This document shows positions 32,886 through 40,957 of a stretch of 64,000 bases of DNA, in pieces (positions within the stretch are counted from its first letter, which is position 1; each line of letters starts with the position of its first letter). The notes below the pieces were generated by a model that worked only from the letters and a program-made list of their open reading frames with translations, did not search any database and had not been told where the DNA came from. A program made the translations under genes and the position numbers. Where the stretch lies: NCBI RefSeq assembly GCF_963422335.1, contig NZ_OY729424.1, positions 124,001 to 188,000 on the forward strand. The letters are read 5' to 3'. This stretch comes from an uncultured Roseateles sp. GTDB taxonomy: Bacteria; Pseudomonadota; Gammaproteobacteria; Burkholderiales; Burkholderiaceae_C.

Positions 32886-35800
32886 TCAGTCCAGCTTGGA
32901 CAGCGCCTTCGGCGACAGGTCCTTGGCCGGCTCGGACAGCGGAGCGGCGCCTGTATCGACGCGCACCACGGTCGTGGCCTGCACCACACCGCCGGCGTCC
33001 TTGAACTGGGCACCACCGACATAGCGGCCATTGGCACCCAGGCCAGACCAGGCGAAGCCCACCGTCGAGGTGCCGGCAGCGAAGACCTGGCCCGGCAGCA
33101 TGACGTTCAGACCGGCCGGATCACCGACACCCACCACCCAGCTGGACAGCTTGTGCGTCATCGTTGCCGCACCGCCGTAGGCCACCACACAGACCTTGTA
33201 GTTGCCGGCGGCCGGGCTGTCCACCTGCACGGCTTCGTTGGAGCCGTCGTTACCCGAATAGACCCAGGTACCGTTAGGCGTCAGCAGGCCCATATCGTTG
33301 TCATCACCGACGGTGCCGACGTCCGCATCGCGCAGGGCGAAGCGGGCGACGATGGTGCCGGCCGGGATGGCGACGTTGTAGACCTTGACGTTGGGCAGAT
33401 CGACGCCGTTCGTGCAGGCCGTCTTCAGGCCGGCCGAAGTCAGGGCACCCGGGGCCAGACCAAACTGCGCACCCACCGTCACATTCTTCATGCCACCCTT
33501 GTTGGCGGTCATCTTGCCGGCAAAACCGGTCTTGACCGTCACCAGGCGGGTGCCCGATGTCGACGTACCGGTCAGCAGCGCCGGTGCGGTGATGGCCTTG
33601 CCAGCGCGAGCCGTGACCGGGATCTTGACGCTGTGCGTGCCGTCGCTCCAGGTCAGCGAGCCATAGCCCCAGACGTTTTCAACGGCGCCCGCAGCCGTCA
33701 GCTTGACGGTGAAGGTACCGGTGGCGCCAGCGGCCAAGGACAGCGAAGACGGCGAGACGACGACGGAGAAGCCCGTCGGTGCCACATAGGTCGGCGTGTA
33801 GGTGGCGGGGGAGCCGCCAACATTCGTCACCTTGCGTGTCACTGTCGTCGTGCCCGTCACCGCACCCACGGTGATGCTGGGGATGTTGAGGTTGTAGGTC
33901 TCGTCGATCGCACCCAGCGTCGCGCAGTTGTTGGGCGCCGGGGTGGTGACGCCCGCAGCGTTCACCTTGCACTGATAGCGAATCCAGTCGGTGGGGCCCG
34001 CGTCGTACACCAGGCCAGGATCGGTGGCCTTGTTAGGCACCACATGGCCGGCGCCCTGCGCCCAGGGCAGCAGGCCATTGGCCATATCGGGCTGACCGTC
34101 GTTCAGCGTCGAGACCGTCGTCGTCATCAGGGCGGACTTGATGGCGGCCGGCGACCAGGTCGGGTGCGCCTGCTTCAGCAGGGCGCCCAGACCGGCGATG
34201 TGCGGGCTGGACATCGAGGTGCCTTGATAGGAGGCGAAATCGGCGCGGGGCGTCAAGGTGCCATTGGCCACTGCGTCCTTCTCGGCCATCGTCAGGTCGG
34301 CGGTCACGCCGGCGATGATGTCCACGCCAGGAGCGGTCAGGTCGGGCTTGAGCAGGTTCGAGTCACCGGCATTGGGGCCGCGCGACGAGAAGCTGGCCAT
34401 TACCGGAGCAGGCACGCTGCCGGCGTAGAAGGTCGACAGCGATGCGGTGGGGCCGACCGTCAGGGCATAGGCCTTGATCGCGTTGCCATCGGCTGTGCTG
34501 ACGTGCACGGTGGGCACCGAATGGGCTTCGGCCACCAGACCGCCGCCGTTGTCGGCCATCACCATGCCGACGCCACCCGCCTGGGCGACCGCAAAGCTCT
34601 TGTCCACGCGGGCATTGTTGCCGCGGGTGCAGATGACGATCTTGCCGGCCACCTTGGCGGGATCCAGCAGCACCTGGCCGGCCGGGGGGCCGGAGCTGAA
34701 GCACAGATTGGCATTGCCGCCGCCCAGGCCTGCATCCTCGGCACGGATCATCGGCGACCAGCCCAGGGGGGTCACGTTCAGCGAGGCGCCCGAGTACTTG
34801 ACGCCATTGCCCAGATTCACGTCCGCCTGGTTGAAGCGGTCATGCGTCGAGGCGGCCACCGTGGTCAGCCAGGGGCTGAGGTGGGCCACCGCCTGGGCGG
34901 GGCCGCTGTTGCCGGCCGACGCGGCGACAAAGACGCCGGCGTTGGAGGCGCGCAGGAAGGCCTGCTCGACAGGGTCGTTGACGCCGGTCTGGCTGCCGCT
35001 GATCGAGTAGTTCAGCACATTCACGCCGTCTTGCACGGCGCGGTCGATGGCGGAGACGCTGTCGGTCGTGTAGCAGGTGTTCTGGCTGCCGGTGCCGTCG
35101 GTGGCGGCGGCGTTCGGGAAGGTCCAGCAGACCTTGTACATCGCGACGCGGGCGCGCGGGGCCATGCCGGAGGCATTGCCCATGGGGATGCCGCTGACCG
35201 TGGCCGGGTTCAGGCCGTTGCCGCCTGCGGTCGACGAGGTGTGTGTGCCGTGGCCGCCATGGCCGCTGTTGCCGGCCGGGCCGCCGGACGTCGAGTCACG
35301 CGGCGAGTTGGCGAAGTCGGTCCAGTGCAGATTCGGCTGGTTGGCATTGAAGCCGGCATTGAAGAAACGCGCGCCGATCAACTTGTTGTTGCAATGGGTG
35401 GCAGGGTTGAAACCGGTGCCGGGGACGCAGCCGCCGCCCCAACCTGCGGGAGCGCCATAGACCTGTGTGCCATTCAGGTCATGGGTGGGCACGCCATTGC
35501 TATCGACGCGGTCGGCGAAGGCGGGATTCTCAGGCCAGATACCGCCGTCGATCACGCCGATGACGATGTTCTCGCCCTTGTTCAGGAAGCCGCCGCCCAC
35601 GGTTTGCGACCACAGGCCGCCCGGAGCGCTGAGGCCCAGGAACCTGGAGGTGGTGGTGGTCAGCAGTTGACGGGGCTCGTCGGCCTGGATGTCGGCCACC
35701 AGCGGGCTGGCGCGCAGCTGCAGGACTTCAGCCTCGGTCAGGCTCAGGGCCATGCCGTTGAGCACCGTGGTGTAGTTGGCGATCACCGGAGCGTTGGCGA

Positions 35801-36050
35801 CGATGGCCGCCACGCTGCGCTGCTTGCCCTGCAGATAGCTGACATAGGCCTGGACCGCGTCGTTCTGGTAGTTGAAGCGGGCGCCTTCGGCCGGGCGGGT
35901 GGCGGCATAGCCGTCAACACCACCGGCATAGCTGGCGGCAGGCTCGCCGGCCAGTTGGACGATGTAGGTGCGGCGCTCCTGGGCGATGGCTTGAGTGCTC
36001 ATGCCAGCGAACAAGGCCAGGGCGGCCAGGGAAACGGGACGTAGTTTCAT
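32886..36050 (-). CDS. Secreted S8 subtilase with I9 propeptide, PA domain and C-terminal domains
   Basis: 1054 residues. Signal peptide (1-23, STQAIAQ), I9-type propeptide (RRTYIVQLAGEPA to about 130), and catalytic domain with Asp168 (GVIDGGIWPEN), His267 (GGHGTHTSS) and Ser612 (GTSMSSPH), interrupted by a protease-associated domain (about 440-550, KIVICTRGNNARVDKS). A fibronectin-III-like domain (about 730-810, TRKVTNVGGSPATYTP) and a C-terminal extension follow. The layout is like plant-type/S8A extracellular subtilases. It probably leaves by the general secretory pathway and possibly the secretion system encoded upstream. It lies 51 bp after a PEP-CTERM gene on the same strand. Confidence 0.93.
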   Translation of the reverse strand: MKLRPVSLAALALFAGMSTQAIAQERRTYIVQLAGEPAASYAGGVDGYAATRPAEGARFNYQNDAVQAYVSYLQGKQRSVAAIVANAPVIANYTTVLNGMALSLTEAEVLQLRASPLVADIQADEPRQLLTTTTSRFLGLSAPGGLWSQTVGGGFLNKGENIVIGVIDGGIWPENPAFADRVDSNGVPTHDLNGTQVYGAPAGWGGGCVPGTGFNPATHCNNKLIGARFFNAGFNANQPNLHWTDFANSPRDSTSGGPAGNSGHGGHGTHTSSTAGGNGLNPATVSGIPMGNASGMAPRARVAMYKVCWTFPNAAATDGTGSQNTCYTTDSVSAIDRAVQDGVNVLNYSISGSQTGVNDPVEQAFLRASNAGVFVAASAGNSGPAQAVAHLSPWLTTVAASTHDRFNQADVNLGNGVKYSGASLNVTPLGWSPMIRAEDAGLGGGNANLCFSSGPPAGQVLLDPAKVAGKIVICTRGNNARVDKSFAVAQAGGVGMVMADNGGGLVAEAHSVPTVHVSTADGNAIKAYALTVGPTASLSTFYAGSVPAPVMASFSSRGPNAGDSNLLKPDLTAPGVDIIAGVTADLTMAEKDAVANGTLTPRADFASYQGTSMSSPHIAGLGALLKQAHPTWSPAAIKSALMTTTVSTLNDGQPDMANGLLPWAQGAGHVVPNKATDPGLVYDAGPTDWIRYQCKVNAAGVTTPAPNNCATLGAIDETYNLNIPSITVGAVTGTTTVTRKVTNVGGSPATYTPTYVAPTGFSVVVSPSSLSLAAGATGTFTVKLTAAGAVENVWGYGSLTWSDGTHSVKIPVTARAGKAITAPALLTGTSTSGTRLVTVKTGFAGKMTANKGGMKNVTVGAQFGLAPGALTSAGLKTACTNGVDLPNVKVYNVAIPAGTIVARFALRDADVGTVGDDNDMGLLTPNGTWVYSGNDGSNEAVQVDSPAAGNYKVCVVAYGGAATMTHKLSSWVVGVGDPAGLNVMLPGQVFAAGTSTVGFAWSGLGANGRYVGGAQFKDAGGVVQATTVVRVDTGAAPLSEPAKDLSPKALSKLD

Positions 36051-36101
36051 TGCAATTCCTTTGTGTTTGGCTAAAGCGGCAAGGCGGCGCTGATCGTCGG
36101 A

Positions 36102-36827
36102 TCAGGCGGCGTTGCGGCGGCGGGCAAAGGCGCCAAAGGCGGCCAAACCAAGGCCCATCATCATCCAGGTCGATGCTTCGGGCACGGCCGTGGTGATGTT
36201 GTCCAGGGCGAACTGGGCCTTGTCGAGACTGCGCGAGCAGGTCGTCGCGGTCGTGCAGGCATAGCCGCGGAAGGCGATGTCGACGATGGGCGTGGCGGCG
36301 TTCGCGGCACTCAGTGCGTAGGTGGCGAAGCTGTAGGCACCAGCGGACGGGCCCGGCAGGTAGAAGTCTTGCTGGAACACCAGGGCCGTGGCCGAGTAGC
36401 CTTCGACGCGCAGCAGCAGCGAGGTCGGCAGGACCACATCGCCACTGGCCGCGATGAAGCTGGCATCGAACTTGGTGACCTGGAAGGTCTTGCCGTCGAG
36501 GCGGCCGATGTCGGGCAGGCCGTCGTTCAGGGCTGCCAGATAGTTGCTGGTGTTGTTGCTGGGGCAGATCAGCCCGGCGCAGGTGGCTGCATTGTCAGCG
36601 CCATTGACCAGGGCACCGACCAGATCGCCAGCGGCGGCACCCGCCTTGGTGTTGTACATATCAACCCAGAAGCCCTGGGTCTGAATCTCGTCCAGATGGC
36701 CCAGCAAGGGAGCGAACGGCGCGAACGTCGTGTCGATCGTGCCATCAAAAGTGAGGACGGCCGATTGCGCGGCGCCCATGCCGGCGAGTGCCGCGATGGC
36801 AAGCGCTGTTTTCAACATCTTTTTCAT
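36102..36827 (-). CDS. PEP-CTERM sorting domain protein
   Basis: 241 residues. The signal peptide (MKKMLKTALAIAALAGMGAA) is followed by a soluble domain without recognised fold (LTFDGTIDTTFAPFAPLLGHLDEI, FWVDMYNTKAG) with a few cysteines, ending in a PEP-CTERM signal: VPEAS, a hydrophobic segment WMMMGLGLAAFGAF and ARRRNAA. Such proteins are cut and anchored or released by an exosortase; no exosortase gene is in the window. The start at MKKM follows AAAGGG; the upstream frame is AT-rich promoter DNA. A subtilase gene follows 51 bp downstream. Confidence 0.9.
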   Translation of the reverse strand: MKKMLKTALAIAALAGMGAAQSAVLTFDGTIDTTFAPFAPLLGHLDEIQTQGFWVDMYNTKAGAAAGDLVGALVNGADNAATCAGLICPSNNTSNYLAALNDGLPDIGRLDGKTFQVTKFDASFIAASGDVVLPTSLLLRVEGYSATALVFQQDFYLPGPSAGAYSFATYALSAANAATPIVDIAFRGYACTTATTCSRSLDKAQFALDNITTAVPEASTWMMMGLGLAAFGAFARRRNAA

Positions 36828-36887
36828 AGTCAAACCCTTTACCAATGGTTTTGGTGTTGCACACCACGGTTTGGCGCGAGCTGTGCA

Positions 36888-36902
36888 GCCTTGGCGGTAC
36901 CA
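36888..36902 (-). promoter_or_regulatory. Candidate sigma-54 promoter of the PEP-CTERM gene
   Basis: The minus strand reads TGGTACCGCCAAGGC, with GG and GC separated by 10 nt as required for RpoN (-24/-12), about 60 nt before the ATG. The match to TGGCACGnnnnTTGC is partial. PEP-CTERM genes of Gram-negatives are often under PrsK/PrsR and RpoN, which raises its plausibility. Confidence 0.35.
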
Positions 36903-36950
36903 AGACATCAGCGAACCCGGCGATGCAATATGTGAAATATTCAAGAAAAC

Positions 36951-36990
36951 ATTCCACAACATTGAGGACTTGATTGTGGTTGTGTGGAAT
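36951..36990. promoter_or_regulatory. Inverted repeat upstream of the PEP-CTERM gene
   Basis: ATTCCACA (36951-36958) and TGTGGAAT (36983-36990) form a perfect 8-bp inverted repeat with a 24-nt spacer in an unusually AT-rich stretch, about 50 bp upstream of the sigma-54-like site: a plausible upstream activator site. Confidence 0.35.
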
Positions 36991-37054
36991 GCACTTGACA
37001 TCGTGGCTTGCCCACCCCCTATCCATGGGGGGGATTAGGGTAAGTGCGGAGACC

Positions 37055-37155
37055 CCGCGATCGGCACTCGCGGCTTTCCGTGCCAGGGATTTCCCAGGGG
37101 CACCAGAACGCTCCCGGCAACGCCCTCGCGCGGTGCGGCAAGAGCACCGTTCTGG
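37055..37155. other. Cluster of three hairpins, possible structured RNA
   Basis: Three consecutive stems lie between the last pseudopilin gene and the PEP-CTERM gene: CCGCGA/TCGCGG (37055-37073), GTGCC/GGCAC enclosing GGGA/TCCC (37080-37103), and CCAGAACG/CGTTCTGG (37103-37155). No T-run follows. It sits in the 382-bp gap 36828-37209, otherwise promoter-like. Confidence 0.5.
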
Positions 37156-37209
37156 GCTGGACGAATGAAGCCGCAGCGCCGCGTCCGGCGATGGGCAGGG
37201 CCTACCGTG

Positions 37210-37743
37210 TCAGGTGTTGCCTGAAGCGGCTCGCGGCGGCGCCGAGGCGGCTGGCGCGGGCGCGGCGGAGGCACCGTCCGAGGCCAGGAATACCCATTCG
37301 GAGGCTTTCAGCATCGGGCTGCCATCGGGCCGCAGGCGGCGCATCAGCGGCTGCTCGGAGCGGCTGCGCACGCCGTGAAAGGCCAGCGGATTGGCCGGAT
37401 CCGGGATCAGCACCCAGTCGGCCTTGCCGGTCAGCGGATCGGCATACAGCCGCCGCAGGTGATGGCGCGGCTTGATGCCTCGGCCATCGACCAGCAGATC
37501 GTTCAGGCTGCGCGGGAACTGCGGTGGCTGGTTCGCCTGGTCCGGGCTGGCCAGGCGGTAGGACTGGATCGCGCCGGCGATCTCCTGCCCGCGAAACTCC
37601 AGCTCGCGCTCCTTTTCGCGCTGCACGGCCGTGGTCCAGGCCTGGCCCAGCGCGGCCAGCGCGGCGCCGCTGATGGCCAGGAACAGCAGCAGGCCGATGT
37701 AGGTGAATCCGCCCTGGCGCCGGGTCCGGCTACCAGTCGGCAT
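37210..37743 (-). CDS. Type II secretion-like pseudopilin
   Basis: 177 residues. A type IV prepilin leader (RRQGGFTYIGLLLFLAISGAA) gives G-F at the cleavage site, but the usual Glu+5 is replaced (FTYIG), as in some minor pseudopilins. A long helix (QAWTTAVQREKERELEFRGQEIAGAIQ), then FPRSLNDLLVDG, RRLYADPLTGKADW and an alanine/proline-rich tail follow. The start at MPTGSRTRRQ fits a short leader. It overlaps the preceding pseudopilin gene by 14 bp and is the last gene of the secretion operon. It probably forms part of the pseudopilus tip. Confidence 0.88.
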   Translation of the reverse strand: MPTGSRTRRQGGFTYIGLLLFLAISGAALAALGQAWTTAVQREKERELEFRGQEIAGAIQSYRLASPDQANQPPQFPRSLNDLLVDGRGIKPRHHLRRLYADPLTGKADWVLIPDPANPLAFHGVRSRSEQPLMRRLRPDGSPMLKASEWVFLASDGASAAPAPAASAPPRAASGNT

Positions 37744-38116
37744 ACAAACGTCCGTCGGCAGCCCGGCCCGCGGCACCGCTGCGCACGTCGTACAGCGCGC
37801 CCTTCAGCGGCAGGTCGGGCGGCGGGGTGACCAGCACCCAGGTCTCGACGCTGCCGGTCAGCGGATCCTCGGGCACGCCGCGGATGTAGCGCGCCTGGGC
37901 CAGCTCCTCCAGGGTCTCGGGATAGCGGCCGCGGTCGGCGGCGTACTGGTCGATGGCGTCGCGCATCACATTCAGCGAGGTGCGCAGCGCCGTCTCCTTG
38001 GAGCGCTGGATGCTGGCGAAATAGCGCGGAGCAACGATGGAAGCCAGCAGAGCGACGATGGTCATCACCACCAGCAGCTCGATCAGGGTGAAACCGCGGA
38101 GTGGCCTGGTCATCAC
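37730..38116 (-). CDS. Type II secretion-like pseudopilin, GspG type
   Basis: 128 residues. Short leader MMTRPLRG, then FTLIELLVVMTIVALLASIVAPRY with Glu+5 for cleavage and N-methylation by a prepilin peptidase (not in this window). The globular part has YPETLEELAQARYIRGVPEDPLTGS and a C-terminal DW. The lengths and the VPEDPLTG motif resemble GspG-like major pseudopilins. It overlaps its upstream neighbour by 4 bp; either of the two first Met codons may be used. Confidence 0.9.
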   Translation of the reverse strand: MMTRPLRGFTLIELLVVMTIVALLASIVAPRYFASIQRSKETALRTSLNVMRDAIDQYAADRGRYPETLEELAQARYIRGVPEDPLTGSVETWVLVTPPPDLPLKGALYDVRSGAAGRAADGRLYADW

Positions 38117-38730
38117 CAGTCCTTCACCTTGCTGCCGTCCAGCGCCACGCGGTCCGAACGCGAGAACACGTCGAACACATCGCGGCCGGACTGAGGCGCA
38201 TCGGGCGGGCTCTCGGAGCTGCGCAGGCCCCAGCTGTCTTCGGCCGGCACCGAGGGATCGGCGAACGGGTCACGGGGAATGCGGCGCATGAAATACAGCT
38301 TGATGTCCTTAGGCGACTTGGCATCGGGCACACCCTGCACCAGGGCCTGCAGGGTGGGGGGGTAGCCCGAGGCATCGGCCGCCACCGCAATGCGCCCGGC
38401 CTCGCCCGCCTTCTTGTAGGCGTCGATGCCGGTGCGCAGCGTGCGCAGCGCCTCGCGCAGCGCGAACTCCTGGTTGCGCTGCACCGAAAGCTCCAGAATG
38501 GGCCGCGCCGCCGCCGCCAGCACGCCCATGATGGCAAGCACGACCAGCATCTCGACCAAGGTGAAGCCACGCGCCCAAAGGGATACGGGCCGAGCGCCGG
38601 GCCGCCCCAAGCCGGCCCGGTGGGCGACGTGCTTGCCGTTCGATCCGGCAAGCATCGCCGTCCCCTCGGGGGACCGACCGGGCTCGCCCGCGTTCAGCGC
38701 GGCTAGACAGGGCGAGGGGCTCACTTTCAT
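38113..38730 (-). CDS. Type II secretion-like pseudopilin with repeat-derived long leader
   Basis: 205 residues. The pilin motif RGFTLVEMLVVLAIMGVL begins only at about residue 54, whereas prepilin leaders are normally short. Residues about 3-48 are encoded by palindromic repeat B copy 2 (38587-38722). Downstream parts are ordinary: YPPTLQALVQGVP, FMRRIPRDPFAD, C-terminal VKDW. The ATG at 38728-38730 is coupled to the gspD stop (TGAGATGA), so it is likely the native start with an in-frame repeat insertion. A Met at residue 26 is the alternative. Whether the prepilin peptidase accepts the long leader cannot be told. Confidence 0.85.
   Translation of the reverse strand: MKVSPSPCLAALNAGEPGRSPEGTAMLAGSNGKHVAHRAGLGRPGARPVSLWARGFTLVEMLVVLAIMGVLAAAARPILELSVQRNQEFALREALRTLRTGIDAYKKAGEAGRIAVAADASGYPPTLQALVQGVPDAKSPKDIKLYFMRRIPRDPFADPSVPAEDSWGLRSSESPPDAPQSGRDVFDVFSRSDRVALDGSKVKDW
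38587..38722. repeat. Palindromic repeat family B, copy 2 (inside pseudopilin gene)
   Basis: A 136-bp copy in inverted orientation relative to 1977-2056. Read on the minus strand it has GAGCCCCTCGCCC, a variable hairpin (CCGCG-CTGAA-CGCGG), GGTCGGTCCCCCGAGGGGAC, an extra hairpin with arms TGCTTGCCG/CGGCAAGCA (absent from copy 1), then the GC-rich block 38587-38618 that matches copy 1 almost base for base. It lies in frame in the leader of a pseudopilin gene. Confidence 0.78.
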
Positions 38731-38731
38731 C

Positions 38732-40957
38732 TCACTGCGCCTTGCCCACCGTCGTCAGCCCCTGGCCATCGAGACGCACTGTCGGCGCCTCGCCGTTCTG
38801 GCCGTTGGCCGAAACGCTGACGATGTTGACCGCCACCATCTGGCCGGTGGCGGCCGGCAGCACGCGGAACACCACCACCCGTTCGCCGCGCGGGCCCAGT
38901 TCGAAGGGCACGCGGCCGGTGCCGGTGTTGGCCGCTGCCTGGGCAGGCGCCAGCAGGCTGGGGTCGAACTCGACCTCGCCGCGTATCGTGGCGCCACCGT
39001 CCTGTTTCAGGGTCACCGACAAGGTGCCGCCCGGCGCCACCTGGGGCGTGACGGCAAAGTTCAGCACCACCTCATCGGTCGGTGCCGTGCCGACCGGGGC
39101 TCCTGCCGGCACGGCCGTGAAGGTCGGAGCACCCGAACCGCCGCTGCTGATGCCGACCCCGGCCTTGGCGCCCGAGCTGCGCAGCAGGCTGCTGAAGGCG
39201 CCGGGCGAGCTGTCGGTGCCGCCCGCCAGCTGGGTGTAGCTGGCGTCCGGCAGGGCCAGATTGCGCACGATGCGCGGCGTGATCAGCAGCACCACCTCGG
39301 TCTTGTTGCGCGTGTCGGTCTGCAGGCCGAACAGGCGGCCGACCACCGGCAGCGAAGACAGGCCCGGCACGCCGGCCGCCGTGTGGCGGTCTTCGTCATT
39401 GATCAGTCCGGCCAGGATCTGGGTCTCTCCATCATTCAGCCGCAGGGTCGTGCTGGTGACGCGGGTGCCGACCTGGTAGGCAATCGAGCCCGCCGGCCCC
39501 TGCACCTGGCGTATCAGGTTGCTGACCTCCAGCGCCACCTTGATGCTGACGTCGTTGTCCAGCTGTATCGTCGGCTCGACATCCAGCTTCAGGCCCACAT
39601 CCAGATAGGACACCGAGGCCGAAGTGCCGACGTTGACCGCCGTGGTGGTGGTGAACACCGGCAGCTTCTCGCCGATCTGCACCTTGGCCTTTTCCTTGTT
39701 GCGCACCCGTATCTTCGGATTGGCCAGCAGGTTCACATTGCCCGAGGTGCCGCGCAGCGTGGCCAGCAGGGCCGGGTTGGCGATGGTGGCGCGGAACTCG
39801 TTGCGCCGGCCGATCTCGACCTGGCCGGAGGCCAGACCGGTGACATTGCCGTTGAAGTCGCGGTTCAGCAGACCGAACTGCACCGAATCCGGCCATTGCA
39901 GGCCCAGCGCGTCCACGCGGTCGGTGGCCAGCTCCATCACCTCCACTTCCAGCATCACCTCGGGCTCGGGCAGATCGACCGAGGCGATCAGCCGCTCGAC
40001 CAGGCGCATCACCTCGGGCGTGTCGCGCACCACCATCAGGTTCAGGCGCTCATCGATATAGATGTCGCGCACCTTGGCGATGGTGCGTATCAGGGTCTGC
40101 ACCTGCTTCACATCGGCATTGGCCAGGTACAGGGTGCGGGTGATCAGCTCCTGGTGCTCGCGCTGCTTGCCCTGGGTGTTGGGGAAGATCAGCACCGAGC
40201 TCTCGTTCAGCAGCTTGCGGTCCAGCTGCTGGGTGTTGAGGATCACGCGCATCGCCTCGTCCAGGGTGACGTTGCGCAGGAAGATCGTGACCTTGCTGTC
40301 GCCGCGCACATCCTTGTCGAACACGAAGTTGATGCCGGTGCTGCGCGACAACGCCTCGAACACATTGCGCAGCGGCGCCTCGCGGAACTCCAGCGTCACC
40401 GGCTTCTGGAAGGCCGGCGACAGCTCGGTATTGAGCACCTCCAGCGGCTTGCGGTCATTCAGCTGCTGCGCCAGCAAACGCCCGCCCGGATGGCCAGGGG
40501 TCTCGATCAAGACCTCGCGCACGCGCGCCTCGGCCTGACCGAGCTGATTGGCCTTCAGCAGCTGGCGGGCTTCGGCCAGCAAGCGCTCCTGCTTCTGGCC
40601 GCGGATGATCTCTGCCTGCAGCTGGGCCAGGCGCGGATGCTTGGGCTCCAGCTGGCGCAGGCGCTCCAGGTACTCGCGGGCATCGTCCCAGCGCAGGGCC
40701 GAGCGGGAGGCATCGATCTGCAGCACCAGCTGCGAGCTGGCGCGGTCCCGCATGCGCAGCTGGGCGGCGCGCAGATTGGCATTGGCCGGCTCCTGCTCCA
40801 GCGCGCTGGTGAGCAGGGCATGGGCCTGCAGCGGCTGGTTGCCGCGGGCCAGCTCGTCGGCCTGCTTCAAAGCCGGGTTGGCGCAAGATGCCAACAGGGC
40901 CAGCAGGCTCAGCAGCAGCATGCCCAGCGTCAGGGAAAGTGGTGTTGAGCGTGTCAT
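38732..40957 (-). CDS. gspD: Secretin GspD/PilQ-like, with N-terminal repeat region and C-terminal cohesin-like domain
   Basis: 741 residues. Lipoprotein signal (LLASC-AN), TPR-like helices (about 25-165), a secretin/TonB short N-terminal domain (VTLEFREAPLRNVFEALSRSTGINFVFDKDV split over 190-222), an N1-like domain (TLYLANADVKQVQTLIRTIAK), and the secretin core (VEVMELATDRVDALGLQW, VGTRVTSTTLRLNDGETQILAGLI, VPGLSSLPVVGRLF, VVLLITPRIVR). The C-terminal cohesin-like beta domain (about 610-740) is found in secretins of non-canonical type II-like systems. It forms the outer-membrane gate. It overlaps the upstream gene by 4 bp. Confidence 0.93.
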   Translation of the reverse strand: MTRSTPLSLTLGMLLLSLLALLASCANPALKQADELARGNQPLQAHALLTSALEQEPANANLRAAQLRMRDRASSQLVLQIDASRSALRWDDAREYLERLRQLEPKHPRLAQLQAEIIRGQKQERLLAEARQLLKANQLGQAEARVREVLIETPGHPGGRLLAQQLNDRKPLEVLNTELSPAFQKPVTLEFREAPLRNVFEALSRSTGINFVFDKDVRGDSKVTIFLRNVTLDEAMRVILNTQQLDRKLLNESSVLIFPNTQGKQREHQELITRTLYLANADVKQVQTLIRTIAKVRDIYIDERLNLMVVRDTPEVMRLVERLIASVDLPEPEVMLEVEVMELATDRVDALGLQWPDSVQFGLLNRDFNGNVTGLASGQVEIGRRNEFRATIANPALLATLRGTSGNVNLLANPKIRVRNKEKAKVQIGEKLPVFTTTTAVNVGTSASVSYLDVGLKLDVEPTIQLDNDVSIKVALEVSNLIRQVQGPAGSIAYQVGTRVTSTTLRLNDGETQILAGLINDEDRHTAAGVPGLSSLPVVGRLFGLQTDTRNKTEVVLLITPRIVRNLALPDASYTQLAGGTDSSPGAFSSLLRSSGAKAGVGISSGGSGAPTFTAVPAGAPVGTAPTDEVVLNFAVTPQVAPGGTLSVTLKQDGGATIRGEVEFDPSLLAPAQAAANTGTGRVPFELGPRGERVVVFRVLPAATGQMVAVNIVSVSANGQNGEAPTVRLDGQGLTTVGKAQ

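Noticed and set aside
33153..36044. 963-residue open frame antisense to the large subtilase
   Set aside because: The opposite strand encodes a complete subtilase with signal peptide and catalytic triad; the antisense frame has no recognisable motif.
37055..37155. Second c-di-GMP riboswitch
   Set aside because: Only a loose GGAAAGCC resemblance; the CAGGGCAAA block, GNRA-capped stem and 3' AGCGGGG block are missing.
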